Shown: positions 14,300 to 26,700 of the stretch, piece after piece
How the letters are laid out: each line of letters opens with the position of its first letter
Numbering within the stretch: the first letter of the stretch is position 1
Assembly (NCBI RefSeq): GCF_021134715.1
Contig: NC_060018.1
Coordinates: forward strand, 12,975,501-13,039,500
Length of the DNA: 64,000 bases
DNA from: Daphnia pulex
Taxonomy: Eukaryota; Arthropoda; Branchiopoda; Diplostraca; Daphniidae
Direction: 5' to 3'
Position numbers and translations under genes: made by a program
Notes under the pieces: generated by a model
The model's database searches: none
Seen by the model: the letters and a program-made list of their open reading frames with translations, nothing else
What the model was told of the DNA's origin: nothing

Positions 14300-14548
14300 T
14301 TGTTATTTAGTGACGTCCTCTCTTTTAATCTTGAATGTCGTCTGCTGGTCTGCGCCCTGAGAGGCTGCGTCCTAACGGGGCTCCCGATATTTTTCAGTTT
14401 TTTCTGTGTAACAACAGTGTGTCTTCTCTTTTTTGAACGGAATTTTGTGTGTGATGGTATCTGTCTTTTTCTACTGCCTGATGGCTGACTTTTGCTGTTA
14501 ATTATTATTAACTTTACTAAGCTGGCTGTCACTGTCAGTGCTCGCAAT

Positions 14549-17500
14549 ATGCCTTGGGCAGAATGTCGTCTGTTGTTCCTTTCTCTTCGTGACTCTCTCC
14601 TACCTCCGCTGTCACCCAGTGCCACTGCCACTATTTTACGTCTGAGGCTTGACAAGGGCTCCAGTTTGACACCAAGTAATTATCGTGGCTGCAGGAGTGG
14701 TGTTTGTGTGAAGAGATTGAGAGCATCAAAGAAGTTCCTGCCCATTGGTCTACTTAATGCGAGATCAGTTGCCTCAAAACCCGACGTTATCCACCACCAT
14801 CTTCTCACTTTTGATCTTGATGTCCTTGCCATTACTGAGACCTGGCTTACACCTGAGCATGGAGATGAGATTTTGGCCAATACCATTCCTGAAGGATACG
14901 TTGGTATCCATGTGCCAAGAGTTGGTCGACGAGGTGGTGGGATTGCTGTCATTCACCGTTCAACGATTCGTGTCAACCGTCTCCCCATTGTTTTTGAGTC
15001 ACCATTTTTTGAGCACTTAGCCATATCATTGACAGTAAATACTGTGTTTGTCAAAATTGCAATTATTTATCGACCACCTTCAGTGAGCTGTCCAAAGTTT
15101 CTCTCTGACTTTTCCGACTACCTTGAAATTCTCTCTGTCGGTGCTGGAAAACTCCTGATTCTTGGTGATTTTAATATCCATGTCGATGACAATGCATGTT
15201 CTATTGGTCGTAAGTTCCTTGCTACTCTTGATTCCTTCGGCTTGTGCCAACATGTCTCTACACCGACTCACGTCTCTGGTCGCCTACTTGATTTGGTTCT
15301 CTCCCGTCTTGCTGATAACTTTGTCATGCATTGCTACACCTCTGATCTCATCAGTGACCATTTTGCTGTCCATACTCTTGTTAAAGTGCATCGACTGGTG
15401 CGTCCTCAAAAGTCAGTGGTGTTTAGGAGGCTGAAGTCAATTGACCGTGAAGCCTTCGTTTCCGATCTTCTTGCCTCTTCAATATTCATCGATCCAGAGA
15501 ACGACACTGCAAGTTTACTTGCCCAATACAACACCGATGTCCGGGCGGTTCTTGACAAGCACGCTCCCCTGATCACTAAGCGTCTTACGGTGAGACCTGA
15601 CAATCCCTGGGACTGTGAAGAGATTCGTACCTGCCGGCGGAGCCTCAGGAGATGGGAGCGCAAATATCGTGCTAGGGGTCTTACCATCGACCGAGAGTGC
15701 CTTACTAACGCCCGTGAAGCTTTAAAGAAACTGATTTTCGAGAAGAAATCATCTTTCATCACTCAGAAGATAACCGAGTCTGCTGGTAAACGTTCTCTCT
15801 TCAAACTGGTCGACTCTTTTCTCTTTAAGAAGCCTGCACTGCGACTCCCGGATCATGACTCACTGTCATCTTTGGTAGAGCGATTCAGCGTTTATTTTGA
15901 CACCAAGATCTCGACTATTCGTTCTGTCTTAGATTCCACTGACTCTTTTCCAAGTCTTGATGAATCTGTCAACCTGAAGTGTGATTTCTCTCTGTTTCGG
16001 CCCATCACTATCTGCGAGACAGTTGCTCTGATCATGTCGTGCCCAGCAAAGTCTTCACCGCTTGACCCTCTTCCGACTTCCCTCCTTAAGGAATTCGTAG
16101 ACGTCCTGGCTATTCCAATCACGACCATAATAAACCTGTCTCTCTCTAGTGGCGTTTTTCCGAAGGGGATGAAAATCGCTTTCATCACACCACTTCTGAA
16201 GAAACCTAGCTTATGTCCCGACGATCTGTCAAATTACCGGCCAGTGTCGAACCTGTCTTTTCTGTCTAAGCTCGTTGAGCGTGTCGCTGTGAAGCAACTC
16301 ACCGCTCACCTCAACTTTTTCGACCTCTTCGCTCCGGTGCAATCTGCTTATCGTCGACATCATTCTCCAGAAACGGCACTCCTTCGAGTTGTCAACGACA
16401 TGCGAATGGCCGTTGATGCTGGTGATGCTGTGCTACTTTCGTTGCTAGATCAAAGTGCTGCCTTTGACACTATCGATCACTCCACCTTATTGAATCGCCT
16501 TTCCGTACGGTACGGGGTAACTGGAGTTGCGCTTTCTTGGTTCTCGTCCTATCTGTCGGACCGTTGTCAATCTGTCAGCCTCCGAGGTGTCTCATCCACT
16601 CCTAAACCTCTGAGATATGGTGTTCCTCAGGGATCGGTTCTCGGACCCATTCTTTACATCCTGTACACTGCACCAGTTTGCGACATTGCCAATCAACATA
16701 ACGTCCCGGTTCATTTCTATGCAGATGATACCCAACACATGGTTCGCTTTGTGCTGAACTCTGACGGCTCCCCTCAGAAAGTTGCTTTTGCTACGTTATC
16801 GCGGTGCATTGCTGAGACGAAGGAATGGATGACGACAAACAAGCTGAAGCTGAATGAAGCAAAGACAGACTGTCTTCTCGTTTTCTCCGACTCATCACGT
16901 GTAAAGCCTATTAGCATGCCGCTAATGGTAGGTTCTTCTCCAGTTGTCCCGTCTACTTTGGTCCACTACCTTGGTGCTGGGCTTGACTCTCAGCTATCTA
17001 TGGAAGCCCAAATTTTGGCCACCCGGAAGAAGGCTCTATTTCACCTCAGCCGTATTTCCCGGATGAAGAGATTTCTGTCGAAACCTGCCCTGGCTCAACT
17101 CCTTCATGCATTCGTTCTCTCTACTCTTGACTGCAACAACTCTCTTCTGGTCGGATGTCCTGAATCAAAGCTATGTGTGCTTCAAAAGGTCCAAAATTGG
17201 GCTGCTCGACTCGTGACTGGCTGCAATAGACGTGACCACATCACTCCGTGTCTTAAATCCCTTCATTGGCTTCCCGTCCGCCAACGCATTGATTTCAAGA
17301 TATCGTTGCTTATGTTTAATTGCCTAAATGGTACTGCACCAAGCTATTTGACTTCCCTTATCGCGCGCTACGAGCCACCTAGTTCTCTTCGTCGTTTGTC
17401 CTCCCGTCCTGAGCTTGTTGTACCAAGAATCAAAACAAAGAAGTATGGCTCCACCTCCTTCTCATATGCTGGCCCAGCAATCTGGAACGCATTGCCCTTT

Positions 17501-17581
17501 TCTGTGAGATCTTCTACAACGTTGGCACAGTTCCGCTCCTCCTTGAAAACCCATCTCTGTCGTGTTGCTTTTGAAAACTGA
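14549..17581 (+). CDS. Endonuclease-reverse transcriptase polyprotein (LINE ORF2)
   Basis: About 1010 residues from the first in-frame ATG at 14,549. An in-frame TGA at 14,486-14,488 closes the frame just upstream. The N-terminal ~60 residues are variable. The endonuclease domain follows, with the LNARS and ITETW motifs, the IIYRPP block, GDFNIH (near 15,164) and the closing SDH (near 15,353), so its catalytic residues appear present. A basic linker leads to the reverse transcriptase: the NYRPVSNLSFLSKL block, motif A with its Asp at 16,448-16,450 (DQSAAFDTIDH), GVPQGSVLGP, and the YADD catalytic box at 16,718-16,729. The C-terminal L2 block ends THLCRVAFEN. The Gln after the motif A Asp is unusual, since L2 proteins usually have Leu there. 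By family knowledge the protein nicks target DNA and primes cDNA synthesis from its own RNA. No internal stop or frameshift is present. Confidence 0.93.
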   Translation: MPWAECRLLFLSLRDSLLPPLSPSATATILRLRLDKGSSLTPSNYRGCRSGVCVKRLRASKKFLPIGLLNARSVASKPDVIHHHLLTFDLDVLAITETWLTPEHGDEILANTIPEGYVGIHVPRVGRRGGGIAVIHRSTIRVNRLPIVFESPFFEHLAISLTVNTVFVKIAIIYRPPSVSCPKFLSDFSDYLEILSVGAGKLLILGDFNIHVDDNACSIGRKFLATLDSFGLCQHVSTPTHVSGRLLDLVLSRLADNFVMHCYTSDLISDHFAVHTLVKVHRLVRPQKSVVFRRLKSIDREAFVSDLLASSIFIDPENDTASLLAQYNTDVRAVLDKHAPLITKRLTVRPDNPWDCEEIRTCRRSLRRWERKYRARGLTIDRECLTNAREALKKLIFEKKSSFITQKITESAGKRSLFKLVDSFLFKKPALRLPDHDSLSSLVERFSVYFDTKISTIRSVLDSTDSFPSLDESVNLKCDFSLFRPITICETVALIMSCPAKSSPLDPLPTSLLKEFVDVLAIPITTIINLSLSSGVFPKGMKIAFITPLLKKPSLCPDDLSNYRPVSNLSFLSKLVERVAVKQLTAHLNFFDLFAPVQSAYRRHHSPETALLRVVNDMRMAVDAGDAVLLSLLDQSAAFDTIDHSTLLNRLSVRYGVTGVALSWFSSYLSDRCQSVSLRGVSSTPKPLRYGVPQGSVLGPILYILYTAPVCDIANQHNVPVHFYADDTQHMVRFVLNSDGSPQKVAFATLSRCIAETKEWMTTNKLKLNEAKTDCLLVFSDSSRVKPISMPLMVGSSPVVPSTLVHYLGAGLDSQLSMEAQILATRKKALFHLSRISRMKRFLSKPALAQLLHAFVLSTLDCNNSLLVGCPESKLCVLQKVQNWAARLVTGCNRRDHITPCLKSLHWLPVRQRIDFKISLLMFNCLNGTAPSYLTSLIARYEPPSSLRRLSSRPELVVPRIKTKKYGSTSFSYAGPAIWNALPFSVRSSTTLAQFRSSLKTHLCRVAFEN

Positions 17582-17664
17582 AATTTATATGCTTCCTCTT
17601 CCCCAAGTCATCGCCGTGCCTTTGTCCATATTGTTTGTAAAAGTGCACGTTAAATATGTATTAC

Positions 17665-17686
17665 ATTATTATTATTATTATTATTA
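17665..17686 (+). repeat. (ATT)n tail of the LINE
   Basis: About seven ATT units end the retrotransposon, replacing a poly(A) tail as in many L2/CR1-type elements. Host-like sequence (CTGCCGTGATGGG) follows immediately. Confidence 0.85.
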
Positions 17687-18770
17687 GCTGCCGTGATGGG
17701 CCGGCAATTTCGTTGGAGAAAGCGGATAAATGAGCACAGAAGCGCCGCGCTGGATTGTTCCGTCTCTCTCACCACCACTACTGCCGCGGTGCGTTGAGCC
17801 GGGCGCGTTACAATGATGGAATGGACACTAACGAACTAGCTAGCGTGGCGTCGCGAGATTGCACAGCACACATCCGGCGTGGGCCCCTCTTGTATTCTTT
17901 TCTTCTTTGCGTCCGTCGATTTGTAAGGGAAGCACGGCGCCTTGATGGGCCCACAACACCGAAAATTGATGAGCAAAACAAAAGTGGCAATCCGCCGAGC
18001 AATACATTACAGATGGGAGAAGCGAGAAGAGCGAATAAAACCTCATCTCTATCGGATGGATGGAGTGAGAGAGACCCAGCACCACCACCATTCGACGTGT
18101 AGACGTAATGGCGTTGGCCAATGGCCTCATTCCGATTCCGATCAAGTCGCACGCCATCCGCACACACACATATAACAAAAGGGCCGGAAACTCTTCTCAG
18201 CTCCTCTACTATTTTTTTTCTTCTTGGCTGCGGCTTCTCGACGGCCTTGATGGAGTCATCAAAATGGTTCCGTGAAGAGGAGAGAAAGGCCGTCCGTTTT
18301 GATGATGCCAGTCGTAATGAGTTTGGAGTTGACGACGATAGTCACACGATGACGACGACGACAAGAAATAGACAACAACACGGGGAATAATCGTCAAGAA
18401 ATCCAATAAAAAATGAATGAAGAAATATATATGATGCGTGGCCGCGTCTATTCGCTAATAATAAAACGAAAATTCCACCTTTCATTGGCCGGCCATCAAA
18501 TCGACTCGTAAAAACCCATTTCCCAACCAAAATCGGTGAGACAAATTTCCAGTTTTCCAGGGAAAGTAAAATGATAAAAAAAAACTTGAAATTTTTGTAA
18601 CATTTTTAAAAATATAAAGAAAACTTGAAAAGAAAACTTGGCCATCAAACGTCACTCTTTTTTCAACTCTTCTCTTCTTCTTTATACATGTTTTTCTTCT
18701 TTTTCTTTTTCTTTCGAGGCATTTTTTCTTCTTCCTCAACTCGCCCGGCTGGAGGGGCTCATCTTATGGC

Positions 18771-18793
18771 GGTGGTGGTGGTGGTGGTGGTGG
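18771..18793. repeat. (GGT)n microsatellite
   Basis: Almost eight uninterrupted GGT units. Confidence 0.95.
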
Positions 18794-21700
18794 ACTGTGA
18801 AGTGGCGTTGATTACAGTATTTAACTCATTAGCTTCACTTTGGGGAGTCCCGACAAGTCGCCGCCGCCGCTCTCCGACGAGGGAAAGAAGAAAATACAAA
18901 AGCCAAAAGGGGGGAGGGGAAAAAAAATATTTCAAGAAACCCCGGGAGCCATTCACGGAACAATTTTGTAAAGAAAAATAACCCCCAAAAAAATGTTGGT
19001 GTCTTGAAATAGTACGTAAGTTTGCGTGTAGTATACGTGTGTGTCCCTATTTTTAATCGAAATTCTACGGCCAGACGAATGGGAAATTATAATACAGAGA
19101 CAAATCCAATTGGACTGACATGAATGAATCGAGAAATGGGTGATCAAGACAATTGAATGGATGTTATACACAGATCGATTGGGCCACAGCTAGCCGAAAT
19201 AGCCGATCGACACGATAGATGCTAGTAGGACCATCAGTAGTTTATTGCCCGGCAGTAGTACGTGTTAAGTCTGTGGCTCATTAGCCGGCTAATATAAAAT
19301 ATGCACAGCGGCTTTTTTTTTCTTCTTTTTTCTTGTTTCTGGGTCTATAACGAGGCGGTAACACGCGTGTTGTTTTCCCATCTTCTCCCGTTGAAAATCT
19401 TCTTCTTATATTGCCCGTGTACGCCGTGAGAGAGCCGAGACACAACAAGAAATTGGTGGAGTGGGGGTTTGTCGGTTGTTTTGCGGTTGATTTTTCTCCC
19501 TACGTGAGAGACCTGAGAGATTTTTTTTTCTCTCTCCTTTTCTTATTTTGGTTTTTTACAACCGGAACCGAAAGTCAACAAGCCGAGAAATAACAACAAC
19601 CAAATCGTCAGCAGAAGGCGGCCTGGCGCATCATCATCAAATGATGTCAGAGCCCATTGCCAAGAAATGACGCCGACCGCATTTCCCTGTTTCAAAAAAT
19701 AAATAAAAATAAAAATAAAGTTATAACTCGGTTACCGTCTGTGTGTGTGTCTGTTGATATTTACTCGGTAGTGTGCTGGGCGTTTCATATCCTGGGCCGG
19801 CGCTTTTATATTTGTTGAAACAAAACTCGACTGATTTATTTCACAGATTTTTCTGGTGTACAGGCCGTCATATTATATGCTGGGTGAGGGGTGGGGGAGA
19901 AGAGAAACTTGTCAGCACCGACAATGATTGGCCGGGCCACTCTCTGCTGCAGTGAAACAGGAAGGAAATAAGAAAAACAGCTGGTCGACTCATCGTCTCC
20001 TTTCAGCGCGAACGGCGGCCGCGATATGCCAACCAGCGGATGCCAATGAACCGTGTCGAAACCTCTAAACGCACACACAGAGAATTGATAAATCTCCTTT
20101 CTTTTTATGTCTATATGGCGATGATATTATTCCTCCCCTTTCAATGAATGCGCACACGTCATTTATCTTTAAATACATCCCGCCATAGAGCACACAGCAC
20201 AGCTCTATCAAAGGGGTGGACCCGTGTCCTTGTGTGATTGGATCCTAGGCTGCTGCTGCTGCTGCAAGCTTCATTAAGTTATGCTGGTACATACATACAG
20301 TCTTTCTATATCCCCCTTTTTACTTTTGATTATTATTCAGTTGGCCCTTATCGGCTCCTGGGTCTTATCAGCTGTGGGCCTCATCTATCACACGGCCGCG
20401 CTCCTTTTTCTCCTATTCAAACAGGAGCCACCACCACCACCAACCAGCCCAAAAGATATTGAGGATCGCCAGGCATATAGGGGGGAACGACGTTTGTTTG
20501 TTCCTATTGTTGCTAAACGAAGGGGTCAAAAAAAGGAAACTTTTTTGGTCCGGCTATTGTTTCCTTGTGTGTATTTATAAATGCGCCGATAGATTTCGTC
20601 TAATCCACCCCTGGAAAACCACCACCGGGACCCCCCCTCACTTGTCCGCTCCGCGCTGGATTTTCGTATGCACACGGCGTGATGGATCTAGAGATGCTGG
20701 ATGGATGGATGGAAAAGAAAAGTTTCGACGTTTGGTGGGGTGGACGCGATGAGAAAGTCGGCACGTGACTAGGTAGATACAGTGTGCCAAGTGCACATGA
20801 CGTACATAATAATACACAACTGGCGGCTCTCTATATGCAAATGTTGAAGAGTATAGCAGTGGAGGAGGCTGTGCTGCTGTTCATATCAAACAGTGAACGA
20901 GATAATTGAAAAATGCACTCTCAAACAGCCAGAACCCCACTAGAACCACTACGCCCCCGCCTTTTCAAATCGATATCTTCTTCTTCTTTCTATATAATGT
21001 GGATATATTCTATTTTTCAAGAGGTTATAGATGTATATTCTTCCCCCATCACAGCCGCCATTGACCGGATTATCTGTGATTCCGTCATCCATCATATCGA
21101 CTATGGACCAACTCTCTAGACAAAATGTTTCACATCCAGCAACTGGGCAGCAATAATGACGACGACTTGATCAGCAGCTCGTCCTATTGGGGGCGGATGG
21201 TGGAAGGGAATAACGGACAAGCCGTAGACCGTGGAACGCGATAAGAAGAAGAAATAAAATTTAAAAAAACTGGAAAAATCGTGGGACTGCACAAACGAGA
21301 GAGAACCCAAAAAATGGGTTTCAACTCTTTTTTTTCCCACCCTAATCTAAGCTCTTGGAGATATAAAGAAAAACAATGGCCAGCCAAAAAGAAGAAAAAA
21401 AATGTTTCCATTAGAGAAATTTTTTCTTTCTGTTTGTTTACAACCCGATGGCGCCTGGAACATATCAGCAGCAGCACTACTCTTCTTCTTCTTCTTCCAG
21501 CTCCGACAAGCACAGCTAGAGAGAAGAAGTAGAGAGATATCTATCTATAGAGAGTTCCCTTATTTTTCTTTTTCGGGTGGCAATCATATCCATTTGATAC
21601 GTGTACATCAGCAGCAGAGTAGGTACTGCAACAACATTTACAGCCTTTTTTCTCGCCAAACATTTTTCCTTTTAACCGAGAGAGAAAAGAAATCAGGTAA

Positions 21701-23743
21701 TATATAAATGGAAAGGAAACATTAGACGCCATAGTCCTCCCCCCTTTCAAAAGAAGACACACAGGAAATGTGTGCTGGATAAAGACAACAAGTTCTTACA
21801 TGTTGTGATGGACTAATACGAGCAAAAGGAAAAAAGAATGAGAGAGAGACCATAGAGAGTCTGATGTGATTGTTTCAACTGATTTTTATGTTCTTTTTTG
21901 TGTGTGTCTGGTGATGTTAATCAACCCGCAGGGGTTTCACCGTCTTGTGTTTCACATCATTTCGTCTCGGTTACTCACATCCGAGAGGAAAGAAAACCAT
22001 TTGGGTTTCTTCGGCTGATTTTATTTCCACCTTCTTCCCCCCTAATTTTTGTTGATTTTGTGGCTTCGAAAAAATAAAAATACAAGAAAAACCCCCAGTA
22101 TGTGTCGTCGTCGTCCTTCTTCCGCTTTTTATAACATTTCTTCTTCTGGTTTTTGTGTCGGTTCTGTGGGGCGGGTGATTGTTTGTCTTATTTCTTAACT
22201 GGAAAAACGGAGAGAAGAAAATTCACACGAAATTACAAGACAAGGCGTCGTGTATCGGATGATGAATGGCCGTGCGGGGATCACGGATGAGTTGCACCAT
22301 GCACCAGGGTCCTTGTTAGACACACACGCCCGTCGACTGCTGTGTCTACACACATCACGTCAGGAGAAATTTCGAAAAAAAAAAACAGAATAAGAAGAGA
22401 CTAGACACACGGGTGTGTAATCACCACCGAAGGGCTAAATAAACATTTCAGGCTATATAGTAGACCGGAAGTGCTGCCCCTCCGGTCAAATCTCCCCCCC
22501 AAAGAAAAAAATCGTTTTTCTCTTCCTTAGAATTTTTGTTGCACCTTTATAATATAATAGGCCGACAGGAGGAGCAGATAGCGTATATAGCTTCTTGTTG
22601 TTGCTCCAATATAATTATTCTCCGTCGAGTGGTGGCGCATCTTCTCCAGCACCAAATGGGCAGCAGCCCCAACTGCTTCTCCTGCTCCTGTGTCAAGAGT
22701 CTCAACTTTACAAGGTGCCAGTGAACGATATAAATTGCTCTGGAAAGCGTGAGCTCACACGGCCAGCCAGCAGCAGCTGTACACACATTCATCCGAGTGG
22801 AGTGGAGTCACAACTTCTCGTGACGATCGACGTGCTCCAATGGCCTGTCTATAGCTCCTAGCTGCTCCTATATCTCGAGCTGGACTTTAAATCAGTCAAG
22901 GTGAGCAATCCAGCAGCAGTAGCCCAGCAGGGGAAATATATAGTCTCTGCTGCTGCTGCTGCTGTATGTGTGTGCTGGATTATGGGCGCTGCACAACTAA
23001 TAAAACCCGGCGAGGTTGTGCGCCAGGAGCCTTCCCGTTAAGTTGCCGGAGCTGTTGAATGAATGAATAGAAGGAGGGGGGAATGTCTTGTGGGTCGCGG
23101 AGGATCAAAGTCTCGTTGCTACTGCTGCTGTGCTGTGCTGAGCTGCTCTTCCTTATTCCATCACTTCAGCTTTGCTTCAGGAATAGAAAACGACGACGAC
23201 TACCCCCATCCAGCGCAACCCTGTCCTGCTCTTCCCTTGAGCTCCTTTTCACTTGAAATAGACACGTATTTATTTGGACATTTATTTATGTAGATGTATA
23301 TTGTATTAGGCTGCTGCTGCTAGCTAGAGAGAGGAGCCGTGGTGCCGTACACACACATGCGCCTTGTATATATAATAACCAACTTTGGTTGCTGGCCCCC
23401 CCTATCCTTTTAGCCTTTTTTTCACTTTTTCAACGTCAACGATATCCCCTTTTTTGGCATTCCTCAACCAACCGGACAGCAGGGCTGGAAATAAAATGAA
23501 GGGGGGGGGACTGGACAAGAAATAACCAACAAACAAATTAACAGATGACGAAATCCCACCTATACCAGCAGAGCTGATGTGTCTAAACAGTTTTTCTTTT
23601 TGTTGAAAAACTTTCACGAGTAAATCGGATTAGAAAAAGAAAAACACATTATTATTATTATTATTACTGCCGACACTATTATTCATGATTTAAATCACAG
23701 CACACACACAAACCAAGTTTTATTGTTGTTGATAGAAAACTGC

Positions 23744-23783
23744 GCTGGCTGGCTGGATGGCTGGCTGGCTGGCTGGATGGCTG
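23744..23783. repeat. (GCTG)n tetranucleotide repeat with GGAT interruptions
   Basis: Forty bases of GCTG units interrupted twice by GGAT-type units. Confidence 0.9.
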
Positions 23784-26700
23784 ATGCGCGTCCATATATC
23801 CTCCTCCTCGGCGGCTTAGAGAAGTCGGTGCGGAATAAAGTCGTTGGCTTCTTCACATCAGACTAAAAGAGAAATTAATAGTTACATTTCCCGTCTATAT
23901 AAGCCGATTTCCCCCCCTTTTTTCTTTGGGGGATGTTGAGAAAAGCACCAACTGAAAGAAAATGCGTACGACGACTTTTCAAAAGGAAACTCTTGACAAT
24001 TTCCCAGGAACATTTGCAGGAAAAAAAATGAAAAATCTGGCCGAGTAAAAAATGAAAAAAGTAATTAAGGGCAGAGCCCAACAGAAAAATCCTAATCAGA
24101 AAAGCTCAACTAATTACGTGGGAGATGATAGGGTCAGCCAGTCAGCCTCTCTCTTCATCATACACACACGAGATATTTCAAAAGTAGAGTCTAATATATA
24201 TAGGCTAAATAGATGAAAGTACAAATTAGATTAGGCTAGATAGCCTGGCGTAGTAGTCTGTGAATCGTAATAGATCGAGTGAACTCATATGCGGCCGCCA
24301 TCAAACTTTCGTCTTTGAATCAGATTGATTAATTATACACACACACATACACACACATCTTATAAATACCCAAAGGGGCTGCATGATATTATAAAGGCCC
24401 CTTATATCCGATATCGAAATACGCCAGACTTGTATCAAACTTGGCCGTGTTGATGACTTGATGGTCGAGTTCTATCAATGACTTGTATTAAATAATATCC
24501 TTTGGCTCTCTAATATACAGTTATACACCCACACACATATACGAAAAGTTGTGTTATTGCAGTAGCTATATATATGTAGCACAGCCCGTTGCTTTTCTAT
24601 GTATAGCGACCGATGGTTGACGTATTATTCACAAGAGTTGACTGGAGCGAATATACAAACACGGACGGACCGAAAAAGAGAAGACGAGGAGGGGAATAAG
24701 GAAAGTGTACAAGGCCAGCATTTGTACAGAGAGAGTCCCCGTTTTCTCTGTATGTATATAGGAAAAGCAAGTTGGACGTTGCTGTCGGTTTCACAAGTTT
24801 CTTTTCATGTGTGTGTGTGTATCGCCCAGTATAGCGTCTGAATTGACTGGGAGCTAGCTAGCTAGCCCGGCTCTTTTCTTATTCGTTGGCTGCTGCCCGC
24901 TCCGACGACGAATGGGGGGCTCAAGCGGCCAAATTCAATTTGGCTTTGATTGTGTGTGTGCAATGCAGAGTTGCTCTCCTTATCAACTTTGAAAGTCACT
25001 TTCGTCCGCCGCTTTTTCTTCTTTCTTCTTTTTCTTCTTCTTTTCAAACTGGTAGACGAGAGGAGGAAGACGTGCTGCTGTGCACTGCGTACACACACAT
25101 ATATAGCTCGAACGCAACTTGGCCATTTGCACAGTTGACTTGGCCGTCTCAAAACTCTCAACTCTCCCCCGGCTCCAAGGTGCTGACGTGCGCCAGTTTA
25201 GCGCGGTCATCTCTCGGCTCTTATATAAAGAGACTGCAGTAGTTGTGGCTCTGCTGCTGGCCAATCGATATAGTATAGATCCTGGTGGTCGGCTGTGCCA
25301 GTTTGATCCTCTATATACAAACGGAGAATATATATCCCATCCATTTCCATCCATTTCCATCCGCTTTTTTTCTTCTTCTTCCCCTCGTATACTGTACATG
25401 TACACTGTACATATATATTCCCACCGAAAATAGAAACAATCCATCTGCATATCTACACACACACTTTTTCTTCTTGTTTTTCCCTGGGTTGTGTGTCTTG
25501 TCGAGAGATTCTCTAGGGAGACGTCAATCGACTTGTTCCTCCTCCTCCTTCGGCTGGAATATTCGACGCCTTGGCGCATAAAGTCCGTCCGTTTGTTCGT
25601 CCGGGGGAGGCACAAGAAGAAGAAGAAGAAGAAGAACGTGATTAATGAAGACGAGAAGAAGAAGAAGAAGATGGTAGCCAATATGTCATTAGCATTCGGT
25701 CTAAAAAATACCATTCGGGCCTTGTGCGGGGGAGAAATGATGGAGCGGCTGAAATTCTTTCCCCCCCCCCCTCTCTCTGTGGCATCTGTGACACTGTGCA
25801 ATCAAGAACAAAAGCCCAGCTGATTCAATTGTGCCCGTTGCCTTTTTCTTTTTATCTTTTATATTTCTTATTATTATTAGACGTCGACTAATAACTGAAT
25901 CAAGTCTCTCTCGCCTGATGGAAGACCATGCACAGCCTCAGCTGTACAACATCTGACATAATAGTCATCAGCATGAGATAATACTTGAGAAAAGAGAAGG
26001 AAGGAAAGATCCCAAAATGATGGCGAGTGAGCCATCTATAATATCATCTTCAACAACATGCACACAGATAGTCTCGCTGTCTAATATGTATGTAGATAAC
26101 ACGGTCGATTTCAATCCCATTCAAGTTGTTTCGTCATCTTTTGAGACGTCACGACGAGAGAGGTACGAGCAAGAGCACATTTCCTATCCCACTCCCCCCA
26201 TCTTCTCGATCATTATGGGGTCGCTTGGTTGAGCAGACGAGATTTTTATATTCGAAAATCTCTCCTTTTTCCAACACGACAATTTCTTAGATAGACGTAC
26301 GTACGCGAGTCAGCAGCAGCCAGGGATATAGGCAGCAGCCGAGAAATCAAAAACTTTTTTTCCATAAAGAGAGATGGGTATATAGGCGAAGCAGTTATCG
26401 TGGCATGAACGCACTTGTGAGTTCAAGTCCCTGGGAAAATGTTGTGTGTGTACACAAAGCAGCCGGAGCAGGAGCAGAGGCCTTCCCCCCCTCGACAATC
26501 CACAGCGCATCCACTTCAATCCAGGAAGCGTAATAGTATATATATCTATAGATGTGTATATATATATACGTCTAGGGCATCATCATCATCGTGATAATAG
26601 ACATCGAGTACTGTTACACTCTCTACACTGTGCACGTTTAGAGAGATATTCCGTTTTGTTGTTGTTATTATTGAATGGGCTTTGGCTGACTGCCTTTTCC

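Larger units (their letters stand above)
14300..17686 (+). mobile_element. L2-clade non-LTR retrotransposon
   Basis: A LINE with a single ORF (14,549-17,581) for an apurinic-type endonuclease plus reverse transcriptase, followed by ~85 bp of 3' UTR and an (ATT)n tail at 17,665-17,686. The clade call rests on the protein: an LNARS start to the endonuclease, a LLDxSAAFDTIDH motif A, an HWLPVRQRI block and a PRIKTKKYG...WNALPFSVR C-terminal block, all L2 hallmarks. No ORF1 is visible, so the copy is either 5'-truncated or a one-ORF type. The 5' end is approximate; composition changes near 14.3 kb. I found no target-site duplication. The intact frame suggests a young copy. Confidence 0.88.
17687..24840. 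other. Non-coding, simple-repeat-rich stretch
   Basis: No gene is supported. Notable simple repeats are (GGT)n at 18,771-18,793, a GCTG/GGAT tetranucleotide block at 23,744-23,783, and many CTG/CAG, GAGA and CACA runs. Open frames are repeat-driven. The DNA could belong to the long intron or gene desert that ends at 47.5 kb. Confidence 0.65.

Noticed and set aside
24983..25801. 272-codon open frame on the minus strand
   Set aside because: It starts at a TTG, runs through two GAA/TTC tracts and other simple repeats (long Lys, Phe and Arg runs), and shows no domain.
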